Notes: generated from the letters alone by a model not told the origin. Counted from the first letter of the stretch, positions 15,606-24,291 are shown. The stretch: 64,000 nucleotides of DNA from CAWKOH01 sp963851245 (GCA_963851245.1 CAWKOH010000007.1:344365-408364), one strand, 5' to 3'. Translations and numbers: made by a program.

Positions 15606-17747
15606 ATGGGTCCCGACCCTTCTCTTACCCCTGAGCTGATACAGGCCCAGTCCTTCACTGCCGGCTTCCGTGGTTTTGACCAGAACGAGGTGAGGACCTT
15701 CCTCACCCGCGTCGCGGCCGAAGTCAGAACCTTGCGCGAGCGCAACACGAACCTCGAGTCGGCCTGGCACTCGGCCGAGGAGCGGGCGGCTCGCCCGCCT
15801 GTCCTCGACGAGGACACGCTGATGTCTGCGGTCGGTGAGGAGACGGCCGCCATCCTGCGCACGGCCAGGGCGGCGGCGGCCGACCTCAAGACCAAGGCCG
15901 CCGAGGAAGCCGAAAAGACGCTGACCGACGCCAACGCCCGAGCCGAGGAGGTAAACGAGGAGGCTCAGGGCGTTCTGGCCCGCCAGACCAAAGCTGCCGA
16001 TGAGGCGGCGGCCCGCATCGTGGAGGGAGCCCGCTCCGAGGCGGCCGGGGTGCTGGAGAGAGCCAGGATCGAGGCCGATGCCATTCGCGCCAAGGCGGAG
16101 CAGGAGCGGGGCCTCACCGTCGAGGGTGCCAATTCCACCCGTGACCGCATCCTGGAGGACCTGTCGAGACGGCGCCGGGTGGCCACGGTCCAGATCGAGC
16201 AGCTGCGAGCCGGCCGGGAGCGGCTCATCGAGAGCTATGCAGTCGTGCGCCGCACCCTGGAGGAAGCCCAGCAGGAGCTGGGCCGGGCCGATGCAGAAGC
16301 CCGCGCCGCCGCTGACGAGGTGGGCCGGCGGCTGCGGCGGGAGCAAGACCTGCGCCCTGACGATGGCCACGACCTCGAGACCGAGGCGGCTACCGCTTCG
16401 GCGCTGGTCGACACACCAGCCCCGGGCGAGGCCGGTGCCGGGCCGGCCGGCAGCCCGGAGGGGCCGGGCGAGGCCGGGCCGGCCACCGTTGCCATACCGG
16501 CGGTAGAGGGCGCGTCCGCACCCGGGTCGGGGGAGAGAGGTCAGCCGGAGGAGGTCTCGCAGCCCGCGGCAGCCAGCCCGCGAGCAGCCAGGCCGGCACC
16601 CCCCCGCCGAAGGCACAAGCCTCTCCGGCGCCCGGCCCCACCCCGGGGGTCGGGCGGCGCCGCGGCCCGTTCGGGCGCGGACGGGGCTCTAACGCGGTGG
16701 CAGCGACGGCCGAGCATCCGGCCGCCATGTCGAGCGCAATGCACGACCCCGATACGGCGGAGTCAGTTCATGGACAGACGTCAGAGCGCTGCAACCGGGC
16801 CCCATCTCCGGCTGGTTCCTGACGAGCCGCCTGCGGCCGGGACTGCAGTGGACGAGCTGTTCGCCCGCATACGGGCTGGTCGCACGGAGGGCGGCACCGC
16901 AGAGTCGTCAACCGGCGAGGAGCCGGCGGCGGGGGACGAAGCGATGGGGGCCGAGCCGGTTGCGACGACAGCGTCGGCCCCGCAGGCCACCGCGGCCGGA
17001 GCCGAGGGGACAGGGGAGCGCCAATCTCCGGCTGCGGGCGATGAAGGCCGCCTCTCCGACGGCGACGAGGCCTTGATGCAGAAGCGCGAATCAGCCATCG
17101 TCGACCTCGAGGTGACCCTGACCCGCAAGCTCAAGCGGGCCCTGCAGGACGAGCAGAATGACCTGCTCGACCGGTTGAGGAGTCTGCGGGGCGAGCCGAG
17201 GGCGTCGGCGCTGTTGCCTGAGCACGACGACCAGGTCGCCAGCTATGCCGACTCCGCCTCGCCATTGTTGGTCAAGGCGGCCGCGGCCGGATCGGCATTC
17301 GCAGCCGACGTCCTCGCGGTCAAGCCTGCCAACCGCGGCTCCGCCTCTATCGCCGAGGTCGCCAACGAGGCCGCCCGGAGCATCGTGGATCCCCTCCGCC
17401 GCCGGCTGGAGGACGTCATCTCCACCCATGCCGGTGAGGATCAGTCCGTGCTGGTCGAATCGGTGGGCGCGGCCTATCGCGAATGGAAGAGCCAGCGCAT
17501 CGAGCGCATATCCGGCGACGCCCTGGCGGCGGCCTTCTCGCGCGGTACCTGGAACGCCATGCCCGACGGCGCTTCCATGAGGTGGATTGTCGAGGACGTG
17601 GATGGCCCGTGCCCGGATTGCGATGACGATGCGCTGGCCGGGGTCCTGCCGCGAAGTGAGCTATTCCCTACCGGTCAGCATTATCCGCCGGCCCACAGCG
17701 GGTGTCGCTGTCTCCTGGTCCCCATCCAGGCCGCGAACCGGTCATAA
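15606..17747 (+). CDS. DivIVA-domain coiled-coil protein with MuF-like C-terminal Cys/His motif
   Basis: A 713-residue protein. Residues 1-50 match DivIVA ('AGFRGFDQNEVRTFLTRVAA'), then a long Ala/Glu/Arg coiled coil to about 265, a Pro/Ala/Gly-rich linker, and a second helical region from about 490. The C-terminus reads 'PCPDCDDDALAG' and later 'YPPAHSGCRCLLVP', the C-x2-C / P-x-H-x-x-C-R-C pattern of phage Mu gpF / SPP1 gp7 proteins. DivIVA proteins mark curved membrane and septa. Between about 16,590 and 16,780 codon use and residue composition look better in another frame, starting at a run of seven C, so two compensating shifts are possible. Confidence 0.8.
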   Translation: MGPDPSLTPELIQAQSFTAGFRGFDQNEVRTFLTRVAAEVRTLRERNTNLESAWHSAEERAARPPVLDEDTLMSAVGEETAAILRTARAAAADLKTKAAEEAEKTLTDANARAEEVNEEAQGVLARQTKAADEAAARIVEGARSEAAGVLERARIEADAIRAKAEQERGLTVEGANSTRDRILEDLSRRRRVATVQIEQLRAGRERLIESYAVVRRTLEEAQQELGRADAEARAAADEVGRRLRREQDLRPDDGHDLETEAATASALVDTPAPGEAGAGPAGSPEGPGEAGPATVAIPAVEGASAPGSGERGQPEEVSQPAAASPRAARPAPPRRRHKPLRRPAPPRGSGGAAARSGADGALTRWQRRPSIRPPCRAQCTTPIRRSQFMDRRQSAATGPHLRLVPDEPPAAGTAVDELFARIRAGRTEGGTAESSTGEEPAAGDEAMGAEPVATTASAPQATAAGAEGTGERQSPAAGDEGRLSDGDEALMQKRESAIVDLEVTLTRKLKRALQDEQNDLLDRLRSLRGEPRASALLPEHDDQVASYADSASPLLVKAAAAGSAFAADVLAVKPANRGSASIAEVANEAARSIVDPLRRRLEDVISTHAGEDQSVLVESVGAAYREWKSQRIERISGDALAAAFSRGTWNAMPDGASMRWIVEDVDGPCPDCDDDALAGVLPRSELFPTGQHYPPAHSGCRCLLVPIQAANRS

Positions 17748-17872
17748 GCCTGCTGATCCCTGCTGACAGGCCGTCTTCGACCGGTGAGTGACGCCGTTAT
17801 GGCCCGCTCCTGAGGGTCTCCTGAGAGCGGGGGGCTGCCTACGCTCGGCGGCGGCGCCCCATTAGGCTCCCC

Positions 17873-20800
17873 GTGCACATGCGTACCCCTCAGGACCTGC
17901 CTCGCCGATTGCCGACGTCGTCGCGGCGGTTCCGGATCGGTTTGTTGATCGGCATCGTCGTTCTGATTGTGCTGATCGCGTCCCTTCGGGGGCTGGCCGG
18001 GTTCTACACGGACTACCTGTGGTTCGAGTCGGTCGGGTTCACGTCTGTCTTCCGCGGCGTGCTCTTGACCAAGGTCCTGCTGTCGATCGTCTTCATCGCC
18101 ATCTTCTTCTTGTTGATGTTCGTGAACCTGACGATTGCCGATCGGGTGGCGCCGGAGGAGATCGACCCGGCCGAGAACGACGAGCTGGTCGTGCGCTACC
18201 GCGAATCGGTGTCGCCGCGGGGCCGGACCGTGCGGATCGCGGTGAGTGCCGTCTTCGCCTTGCTGGCCGGTACCGGGGCCGACCGGGAATGGAACAACTG
18301 GGACCTCTTCCGTTACCACACCAGTTTCGGCGCCACCGACCCTGAGTATCACCGGGATATCGGCTTCTACGTCTTCCAGCTCCCGTTCATCAACTTCCTC
18401 CTGGGCTGGTTCTTCGAAGCATTCGTGGTGGTGCTGATAGTCACCTGCGTGGCCCATTATCTCAACGGTGGTATACGCCTCCAGTCAGGCCAGCGCGGCG
18501 TAAGCGGGGCGGTGAAGACCCACATCTCGGTGCTGCTCGGAATCCTGGCCCTGATCAAAGCGGTCGACTACTACTACGAGCGCCTGGAGTTGGTGCTGTC
18601 CCGCTCCCACGTGGTCAACGGGGCCACCGCGACCAGCGTTCACGCCGATAAGCCGGCGAAAACCCTTCTCATCGCTATTGCGATCATCGCCGCCATCCTC
18701 TTCCTCTACAACATCCGCCAGAAAGGCTGGATCCTTCCTGCGGTCGGCGTCGGCCTGTGGGCGCTCGTGTACATCCTCGTCGGCCTGGTCTACCCGGCGC
18801 TCTATCAGTCGCTCCGTGTCAACCCCTCCGAGTTCACCCGGGAAAAGCCGTACATTCAGCGGAACATCAACGCCACTCTGTCCGCCTACGGCCTGCAGAA
18901 CGTGCAGGTCGAGCCCTCCTGCTCGACGTCGGGATCTCAGGCGAACTGCTACCAGTACTCGACGACGGTGACCAAGTCCGAGCTGCAGGGCTCCTCGCCC
19001 TCTTCCCTCGCGGCCCAGCAGACCCTTGCCAACGTCCGGCTTCTCGACCCGGCCGTCCAGCTCGTCAACACGTTCAACAAGTACCAGGCCCTGCGCCAGT
19101 ACTACCAGTTCAACGACCTGGACCTGGACCGCTACACGCTCGACGCCAACGGTTCGCCTCAGATGACGGCGACCATCGCATCAGTGCGGGAGCTCAACTC
19201 AGCTGTCCCGGGCGGCTTCGTCAATCAGCACCTGACCTACACCCACGGCTACGGCGCGGTGGTGGCGCCGATCGGTCAGGCCGGGGTGAACGCCGACGGC
19301 ACACCCAACTTCTCCTTGTCGAACCTGCCCCCGGCGAGCACCGAAAACGACCTTCAGCTCTCCGAGACCGGATCGCAGGTCTATTACGGCGAGGGGCCGG
19401 ACATGGGCGGGTTCGTGATCGCCGACACCAAGCAGCCGGAGCTTGATTATGAGAACAGCGCCGGCAACGAGGTCGTCACCAAGTACGCGGGCACCGGCGG
19501 GGTCAAGGCCGGCAACCTGCTGACCCGAGCGGCCTTCGCCCTGCGTTTCGGGGACCCCAACTTCATCCTCTCGTCGCAGATAACGAAGTCGTCCAAGGTC
19601 ATGTACATCCGCAACATCGTGTCGCGGGCAGAGAAGTCGGCGCCCTTCCTCAAGTTCGACTCCGACCCCTACGCCGTAGTGCTCAACGGAAACGTGTACT
19701 GGGTCATCGACGCATACACGACCACCGACAATTACCCCTACTCCCAGAACGCCAACACCGATCGGCTCCCACCCAACAGCGGCCTGAACTCCACCTTCGA
19801 CTACGTGCGCAACTCGGTGAAGGTGGTCATCAGCGCATACAACGGGGACATGAAGTTCTTCGTGGTCGATTCGAGCGATCCGATCATCAAGGTCTACGAG
19901 AAAGCGTTCCCCGACCTGTTCACGCCGGAGAGCAAAGCCAATCAGCTCTTCCCCGGCATCACGGCCCACTTCCGCTATCCGGAGGACATTTTCCGGATCC
20001 AGACCAACATGTACGGCCGCTACCGTCTGTCGAACCCTTCGGGCTTCTACTCGCAGGCCCAGGCCTGGGCTGTGTCGCCGGATCCGGGTAGCGGCCCGCT
20101 GTCCAACATCACGTCGGCTCCAACGGCGTCGATAGGCGCCAACGGCCAGCTCGTTCCGCCGTCGGTTCAGCGGCTCCAACCTCAGTACATCCTCGCCGCC
20201 CTGCCCGGCAGCACTCAGCAGTCGTTCATCCTCTTGACGCCGTTTGTGCCCATCGCTGCCACCACCAATCAGCAGAACCTGACCGGTTTCATGACCGCCT
20301 CGTCGGATCCACTTACGTACGGGCAGTTGCGCGTCTACGAGACGCCGCCCGGATCGACCGTGGACGGACCCGGCCTGGTGTCGAACGCCATCCGGTCCAA
20401 CACGCAGATATCCCAGGAGTTGACCCTCTACGACCAGAAGGGATCCAGCGTGGAGTTGGGCGAAGTGGACATTGTGCCGATCGACAACACCCTTCTGTAC
20501 GTGCAGAGCGTGTACGTGGAGTCGTCCACTCTGCAGGTCCCGCAGCTGCGGGACGTGGTCGTGGTTTATAACGGCAGCGCCTTTCACAGCGGCAACGCCT
20601 CTCTCGACAACGCCCTGTGCCAGGTAACCAACCCGGACGGTTCCCAACCCTTCTCCAGTTACTGCGGCACCCCCGCCGCGACCAGCCAGGTCCCGAGCCC
20701 GACGGGGACAGCGCCTTCGACAGGGACGGCATCAGGCTCGACGACCACCACGACAACGCCCAGCACGACGGCGCCGGCGGGATCGGGTCCGCCGCCTGCG

Positions 20801-20956
20801 GGCCTGACGGTGCAATCGCTGCTCGCTCAGGCCCAGTCGGACTTTACGGCGGCCAACACCGCGCTCAAGGCGGGCAACCTGGCCCAGTACCAGACCGAGA
20901 TCAACCAGGCCGAGAGCCTGGTGTCCGAAGCCCAGACCCTCGCCAATAAGAGTTGA
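17873..20956 (+). CDS. UPF0182 family large membrane protein
   Basis: A 1027-residue protein typical of UPF0182 (M. tuberculosis Rv3193c). Seven hydrophobic segments fill the first 310 residues ('IGLLIGIVVLIVLIASLRG' is the first), followed by a large extracytoplasmic domain with family lines such as 'YTDYLWFESVGFTSVF' and 'PYAVVLNGNVYWVIDAYTTT'. The C-terminus has a Thr/Pro/Ser-rich linker then a helical tail ('ANTALKAGNLAQYQTEINQA'). GTG 17873 or ATG 17879 starts it. The molecular role of the family is unknown; genomic linkage to the PDZ-Lon protease and the metalloprotease-like gene is conserved. Confidence 0.95.
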   Translation: MHMRTPQDLPRRLPTSSRRFRIGLLIGIVVLIVLIASLRGLAGFYTDYLWFESVGFTSVFRGVLLTKVLLSIVFIAIFFLLMFVNLTIADRVAPEEIDPAENDELVVRYRESVSPRGRTVRIAVSAVFALLAGTGADREWNNWDLFRYHTSFGATDPEYHRDIGFYVFQLPFINFLLGWFFEAFVVVLIVTCVAHYLNGGIRLQSGQRGVSGAVKTHISVLLGILALIKAVDYYYERLELVLSRSHVVNGATATSVHADKPAKTLLIAIAIIAAILFLYNIRQKGWILPAVGVGLWALVYILVGLVYPALYQSLRVNPSEFTREKPYIQRNINATLSAYGLQNVQVEPSCSTSGSQANCYQYSTTVTKSELQGSSPSSLAAQQTLANVRLLDPAVQLVNTFNKYQALRQYYQFNDLDLDRYTLDANGSPQMTATIASVRELNSAVPGGFVNQHLTYTHGYGAVVAPIGQAGVNADGTPNFSLSNLPPASTENDLQLSETGSQVYYGEGPDMGGFVIADTKQPELDYENSAGNEVVTKYAGTGGVKAGNLLTRAAFALRFGDPNFILSSQITKSSKVMYIRNIVSRAEKSAPFLKFDSDPYAVVLNGNVYWVIDAYTTTDNYPYSQNANTDRLPPNSGLNSTFDYVRNSVKVVISAYNGDMKFFVVDSSDPIIKVYEKAFPDLFTPESKANQLFPGITAHFRYPEDIFRIQTNMYGRYRLSNPSGFYSQAQAWAVSPDPGSGPLSNITSAPTASIGANGQLVPPSVQRLQPQYILAALPGSTQQSFILLTPFVPIAATTNQQNLTGFMTASSDPLTYGQLRVYETPPGSTVDGPGLVSNAIRSNTQISQELTLYDQKGSSVELGEVDIVPIDNTLLYVQSVYVESSTLQVPQLRDVVVVYNGSAFHSGNASLDNALCQVTNPDGSQPFSSYCGTPAATSQVPSPTGTAPSTGTASGSTTTTTTPSTTAPAGSGPPPAGLTVQSLLAQAQSDFTAANTALKAGNLAQYQTEINQAESLVSEAQTLANKS

Positions 20957-21158
20957 CCGCCTGGAGGTGAGGGCCGGCGGGCTGACCGGCGCGGGCTGAC
21001 CGGCGGCGGATCGGCTGCCCGGCCGATGGTGCCTGGACTGCAGGGCGGGCGTTGGTACCATGACGGCCTAGATCCATGCGCAAACACCGGCCTCCAAGTC
21101 TCGAGGGGGACCGCCCTCCATCCGGCGCCCGAACCCGGACGGATCCCGGTCTCCCGTG

Positions 21159-21299
21159 ATGGTCGCGACAGCGGCAACGCATCCCGTGTCGGCGACGCCC
21201 GTGGTGGCTCTGGCCGTGATCCTGCTGGCCGTGGCGGTGGCGAGCGTGTTCGCCGTGTCGTTCTTCTTCTACCGGCGGTCCCGGTCCGGACGTCGCTGA
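21159..21299 (+). CDS. 46-residue single-pass membrane peptide
   Basis: ATG 21159 to TGA 21297 encodes 46 residues: a short polar start 'MVATAATHPVSATP', one strong membrane helix 'VVALAVILLAVAVASVFAVS', then 'FFFYRRSRSGRR', a positive-inside tail. GC-rich third positions match the surrounding genes. No clear ribosome binding site is seen. Such small membrane proteins are often missed in annotation; function unknown. Confidence 0.5.
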   Translation: MVATAATHPVSATPVVALAVILLAVAVASVFAVSFFFYRRSRSGRR

Positions 21300-21332
21300 A
21301 GCGACGAGGAGCCCATCCCCAGGTACCCAGCC

Positions 21333-21893
21333 CTAGGTGCCCAGCCAGGCGGGGGCCCGCTCCAGCAGGTACTGGCTGACCGCCAACGCCTTGTCGAAGG
21401 TTTCGCAGAGCAATTCCTCGCCGGCTAGAACCCGGGCCAGCGACACCTGCTGACGGGCGACGATCGTGATCCGGCGCTCGGCCGGGTCGGTCGCCGACGC
21501 GTAGCTGTCTATGGCAGACGATTCGAGGGGCAGTTCGATCCCGCCGATGCCGGCCAGGTCGATGGCCAGGCGGAGCAGATCGGGCCCGTGGGGCAACGGC
21601 GGGAGGGCCCACGTGAAGGTCAACGGGAAGCGGAAGTCGTCGGGGGGGTCATCGCCGTCGGGAAGGTCCACGACTACGTCTTCGAAGGCGAGCAGCACCC
21701 GCGGATCGACTTCTAGGGCCAGGTGGAGATCTAGAGGACCGTTACATGCGTCTTCCGGATGGAGGTCGACCTCCCAGGCCTGGCGCAGTGAGTAGGTCTC
21801 GACAAAGTGCCGCTCGTCATGCACGTGAAAACCGTGGTCCACAGCATGATCCTTGAGCTCGGCTACGTATCCGGCGACGTCGATTACCGCCAT
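21333..21893 (-). CDS. hypothetical protein
   Basis: A 186-residue soluble, acidic protein. ATG 21893 was chosen because the preceding open codons run into the upstream divergent gene and lack conservation-like composition. Visible stretches include 'HDERHFVETYSLRQAWEVD' and 'PLDLHLALEVDPRVLLAFED'. Predicted mixed alpha/beta, no membrane segment, no cofactor motif. It is divergent from the IMPase gene, 55 bases apart. The family is not recognised. Confidence 0.7.
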   Translation of the reverse strand: MAVIDVAGYVAELKDHAVDHGFHVHDERHFVETYSLRQAWEVDLHPEDACNGPLDLHLALEVDPRVLLAFEDVVVDLPDGDDPPDDFRFPLTFTWALPPLPHGPDLLRLAIDLAGIGGIELPLESSAIDSYASATDPAERRITIVARQQVSLARVLAGEELLCETFDKALAVSQYLLERAPAWLGT

Positions 21894-21948
21894 TCGAGTA
21901 ACCCTACCGGCCCAGGTGAGACAACACCTTGGGATACCGTCGGCCACC

Positions 21949-22700
21949 GTGCCCGATACGTCTGCCCAAGAGGTCCTCGAAGTCCTTCACGCGGTGGCGA
22001 ACGCCGTCGCCACCAGCCTGGCCGAACTCGACGACTGGGGGCTCGCCGGCACCAGAGACGGGCAGTATCGCAGCGACCTGGTTGCCGACCGGGCCGCCCT
22101 GGAGGTGATAAGTGAGGCCGGGATGGGGACGCTGTCCGAGGAGTCTGGCCTGCATGACGGCGATCGGAGGATCATCGTGGTTCTCGACCCGGTCGACGGT
22201 TCGACGAACGCCTCCCGGGGCATCCCCTGGTGGGCTACGAGCGCCTGCGCCGTCGACCATTCGGACCCCTGGCGGCCGTGGTCGTGAACCAGGCCACCGG
22301 CACCCGGTTCGAGGCCACCCGCGACGGGGGGGCCCGGCGCGACGGCATTGCGATCCGGCCCACCGCCAGCACCTCCCTGAGGCAGTCGATCGTGGCCATC
22401 TCCGGCTACCCCCGGCACTGGTTGGGGTGGTCACAGTTCCGGTCACTCGGCGCCGCCGCCCTTGACCTTTGTGCGGTCGCATGCGGTCAGGTGGACGCCT
22501 TCATCGACTGCGCCTCGACGTCCTTGGCCCCCTGGGACTACCTGGGCGGCATGCTGATCTGCCAGGAAGCGGGCGCCCAGGTGACCGAGGCCTTCGGAGC
22601 CGATCTGGTGCTCACCCACGAAGCCGGCCGTCGGGTCCCTGTGGCGGCCGCGACGCCCGAGCTGCTGGGCGAGGTGGTGGCTGCTCGGCGGAGCTTGTGA
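21949..22700 (+). CDS. inositol monophosphatase family protein, one frameshift
   Basis: Mg-dependent sugar/inositol phosphatase fold (SuhB/HisN/CysQ type). Motifs: 'LVADRAALEVI' then 'LSEESG' (metal-binding Glu), 'VLDPVDGSTNASRG' (the DPIDGT motif) in frame 1, and 'WDYLGGMLICQEAGAQV' (the W-D-x-A-G region) in frame 3. The frames join near 22263, where frame 3 continues as 'GPLAAVVVNQATGT'; one extra G in 'TCGGACC' would restore a product of about 250 residues. GTG 21949 is the probable start. Substrate is undetermined. The single missing base suggests a sequence error rather than a pseudogene. Confidence 0.85.
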
Positions 22701-22954
22701 CGTTCTCCGAACCCCCTCCGGCCTCCCTCGGCGTCGGTTCGGGGCCGCAATCCCTGCCGATGCTTCAGTCGTAGTCCTATGTGTGTCGCACGTCCATGGG
22801 CCGGATTGGCGCGGGCCGCCGCCCCGGTACTCATCCCTGCCAAACGGTGAATTATGGCTGTCCGTGGTGTCGCCAGGGGGTTAACGCACCCCCGCTGAGC
22901 AGCGGCGATATGTCTCCGTCTGTTTCAGCGAGGAAACAAGACGGAATAAATGGT
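22701..22954. other. intergenic region without a recognised gene
   Basis: No open frame with a ribosome binding site and no RNA motif was recognised. An imperfect GGGGGTTAACGCACCCCC hairpin lies at about 22876-22893 and may end transcription from the IMPase gene. Confidence 0.4.
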
Positions 22955-22984
22955 TTGACTCGCCATACGGGATCGTGATGAGAT
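22941..22984 (+). promoter_or_regulatory. candidate whiB7 autoregulated promoter
   Basis: TTGACT at 22955-22960 is a good -35 element; 18 bases later TGAGAT (22979-22984) is a weak -10. Directly upstream of the -35 is an AT-rich patch, GGAATAAATGG, in otherwise GC-rich DNA. WhiB7 proteins are known to bind an AT-rich site just upstream of -35 through their AT-hook and to activate their own promoter with SigA, so this is the expected layout. Confidence 0.55.
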
Positions 22985-23063
22985 CTAAACGGCAGGGAAG
23001 GTCCCTGGCGTCCGGCATCGGACGCACGGCCGGGAGGCTTGCACTAATGGAAGGAGTACGTCG

Positions 23064-23306
23064 GTGACGAGAAACCTCGACTCAGCGCTCGCCAGCCGCG
23101 CTTGCTCCCTCCGCGCCTCCCTCACCACGACTCCGGAGGTACGGACAACGGCACCGTCGCTCCGGGCTTCGGGGTACCCGTCTGTCTCCGCCCTGGCTTT
23201 CGGCACAGGCGTGACGGCGGGATACGGCACCCATGACCGATTCGCAATGGCCGACATCAATGCCAAGGTGTGGCCGCTGAGCCCTAAGGACTGGTCGTCA
23301 GGATAG
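23064..23306 (+). CDS. upstream ORF of the whiB7 leader
   Basis: GTG 23064 is preceded at 7 bases by GGAAGGAG, one of the best ribosome binding sites in the window. It encodes 80 residues ending 'AKVWPLSPKDWSSG', with no recognised domain. The stop TAG (23304-23306) lies 30 bases before an intrinsic terminator and 124 bases before whiB7. The last twelve codons contain both 5' arms of an alternative hairpin. This is the architecture of the attenuating upstream ORF known from whiB7/wblC of mycobacteria and Streptomyces, where ribosome stalling by antibiotics allows read-through. Its role is probably in being translated rather than in the peptide. Confidence 0.75.
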   Translation: MTRNLDSALASRACSLRASLTTTPEVRTTAPSLRASGYPSVSALAFGTGVTAGYGTHDRFAMADINAKVWPLSPKDWSSG

Positions 23307-23341
23307 GACAAACACCAGTTCTGAAGAAGGGCTCAGAGGCC
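23272..23341 (+). promoter_or_regulatory. antiterminator hairpin overlapping the uORF end
   Basis: CTGAGCCCT (23277-23285) pairs perfectly with AGGGCTCAG (23328-23336), GGACTGGT (23288-23295) pairs with ACCAGTTC (23314-23321), and outer GGCC (23272-23275) can pair with GGCC (23338-23341), which is also the foot of the terminator stem. A ribosome finishing the uORF would cover the 5' arms and let the terminator form; a stalled one would leave them free. Confidence 0.7.
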
Positions 23342-23370
23342 GCCGGGAAACCCCGGTGGCCTTTTGTTTT
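23336..23370 (+). terminator. intrinsic terminator in the whiB7 leader (attenuator)
   Basis: GGCCGCCGGG (from 23338) pairs with CCCCGGTGGCC around a short A-rich loop and is followed by CTTTTGTTTT. It is the only classic stem plus T-run seen upstream of whiB7 and stands between the uORF and the coding region. Confidence 0.8.
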
Positions 23371-23430
23371 CCAGGATTTCCAGGTTTCAGAGACAAGCAC
23401 TTGCAGGGACCACGAGAAAGGAACGGCGAC

Positions 23431-23751
23431 ATGTTCGCCTTCGAGCTACGCCAGGAGCTGATCGACATCAGCGAACCCACCGATGAGTGGGCTGACGCCA
23501 GCTGCCGCGACGAGACAGGGAGCCTGACAGAGTTGTTCTTTTCGGATCAGATTCCCGACATAATCAGGGCCAAGGAGATCTGCGCCACCTGCCCCCTGAT
23601 CGACCCGTGCCTCGAGGGCGCTCTCGATCGCCGCGAACCGTGGGGGGTCTGGGGCGGGCAGCTCTTCTTCAACGGGAAGATCCTTGCTCAGAAGCGGAAG
23701 CGGGGCCGGCCGCCCAAGAACCGACCGGCCGGGATCCAACTCACCGCCTAA
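23431..23751 (+). CDS. whiB7: WhiB7-type iron-sulfur transcriptional activator
   Basis: A 106-residue Wbl protein. Four cysteines for the 4Fe-4S cluster are at 'ASCRD' and 'EICATCPLIDPC'; the tryptophan/glycine turn 'REPWGVWGGQLF' that contacts the principal sigma factor follows. The C-terminus 'KRKRGRPPKNRPAG' is an AT-hook, the feature that separates WhiB7 from most other Wbl proteins. WhiB7 activates intrinsic drug-resistance genes when ribosomes are inhibited. ATG 23431 follows GAGAAAGGA. The long leader with uORF, antiterminator and terminator supports the assignment and its regulation by translation stress. Confidence 0.9.
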   Translation: MFAFELRQELIDISEPTDEWADASCRDETGSLTELFFSDQIPDIIRAKEICATCPLIDPCLEGALDRREPWGVWGGQLFFNGKILAQKRKRGRPPKNRPAGIQLTA

Positions 23752-23820
23752 GGCCTCGCTACCGGGCCGGCCCCCGCCCGGCTCCGGTCAGGAAGAGGCG
23801 GCGAGATAACGTCTCGCGCC

Positions 23821-24291
23821 GTGGAGAGCGCACCCACGTCGGGTCAGGCAGGGAAGCCGCCGATCCTCGTATCGGCCTGCCTGCTCGGCGTGGCGTGCAC
23901 CCACCGGGGCGAGAGTAAGACCAACGAAGCGGTGCAGCGGCTCTCCGCTGTCGCCCGCCTTATACCCGTCTGTCCCGAGGTAGCCGGAGGTCTGCCTATA
24001 CCGCGACCGTCCGCCGAACTGGGTCCGGACGGTCGGGTGCGCACGGCGGCTGGAGATGATGTCACCGACTCCTACGAGAGGGGAGCCGAGCACGCCGTAA
24101 CGCTGGCCCGGCGGGAGGGGATTTCGCGGGCTGTGTTGAAGGCGCGGTCGCCTTCCTGCGGCAGCCGGGAAATCTACGACGGAACCCATACAGGGGTGCT
24201 CATCCAGGGGGAAGGCGTCACCGCGGCGGCGTTGCGGCGGGCCGGCGTCGAAGTCGTTTCGGAGGAGGATCTCGGACCCGGCCGGTCCTGA
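23821..24291 (+). CDS. DUF523 family protein
   Basis: A 156-residue protein with the DUF523 signatures 'LVSACLLGVACTHRGESK', 'PVCPEVAGGLPIPRPSAE' and 'VLKARSPSCGSREIYDG'. Conserved cysteines in all three blocks suggest metal or thiol chemistry, but no function is established. GTG 23821 is the start. It lies 69 bases after whiB7 and 79 bases before tRNA-Val, and may be co-transcribed with whiB7. Confidence 0.92.
   Translation: MESAPTSGQAGKPPILVSACLLGVACTHRGESKTNEAVQRLSAVARLIPVCPEVAGGLPIPRPSAELGPDGRVRTAAGDDVTDSYERGAEHAVTLARREGISRAVLKARSPSCGSREIYDGTHTGVLIQGEGVTAAALRRAGVEVVSEEDLGPGRS

Noticed and set aside
19199..20647. 482-codon minus-strand open frame
   Set aside because: Antisense to UPF0182, Val/Gly/His-rich shadow.
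22780..22930. riboswitch upstream of the whiB7 region
   Set aside because: Looked for c-di-AMP, cobalamin and T-box style conserved cores; none could be matched.
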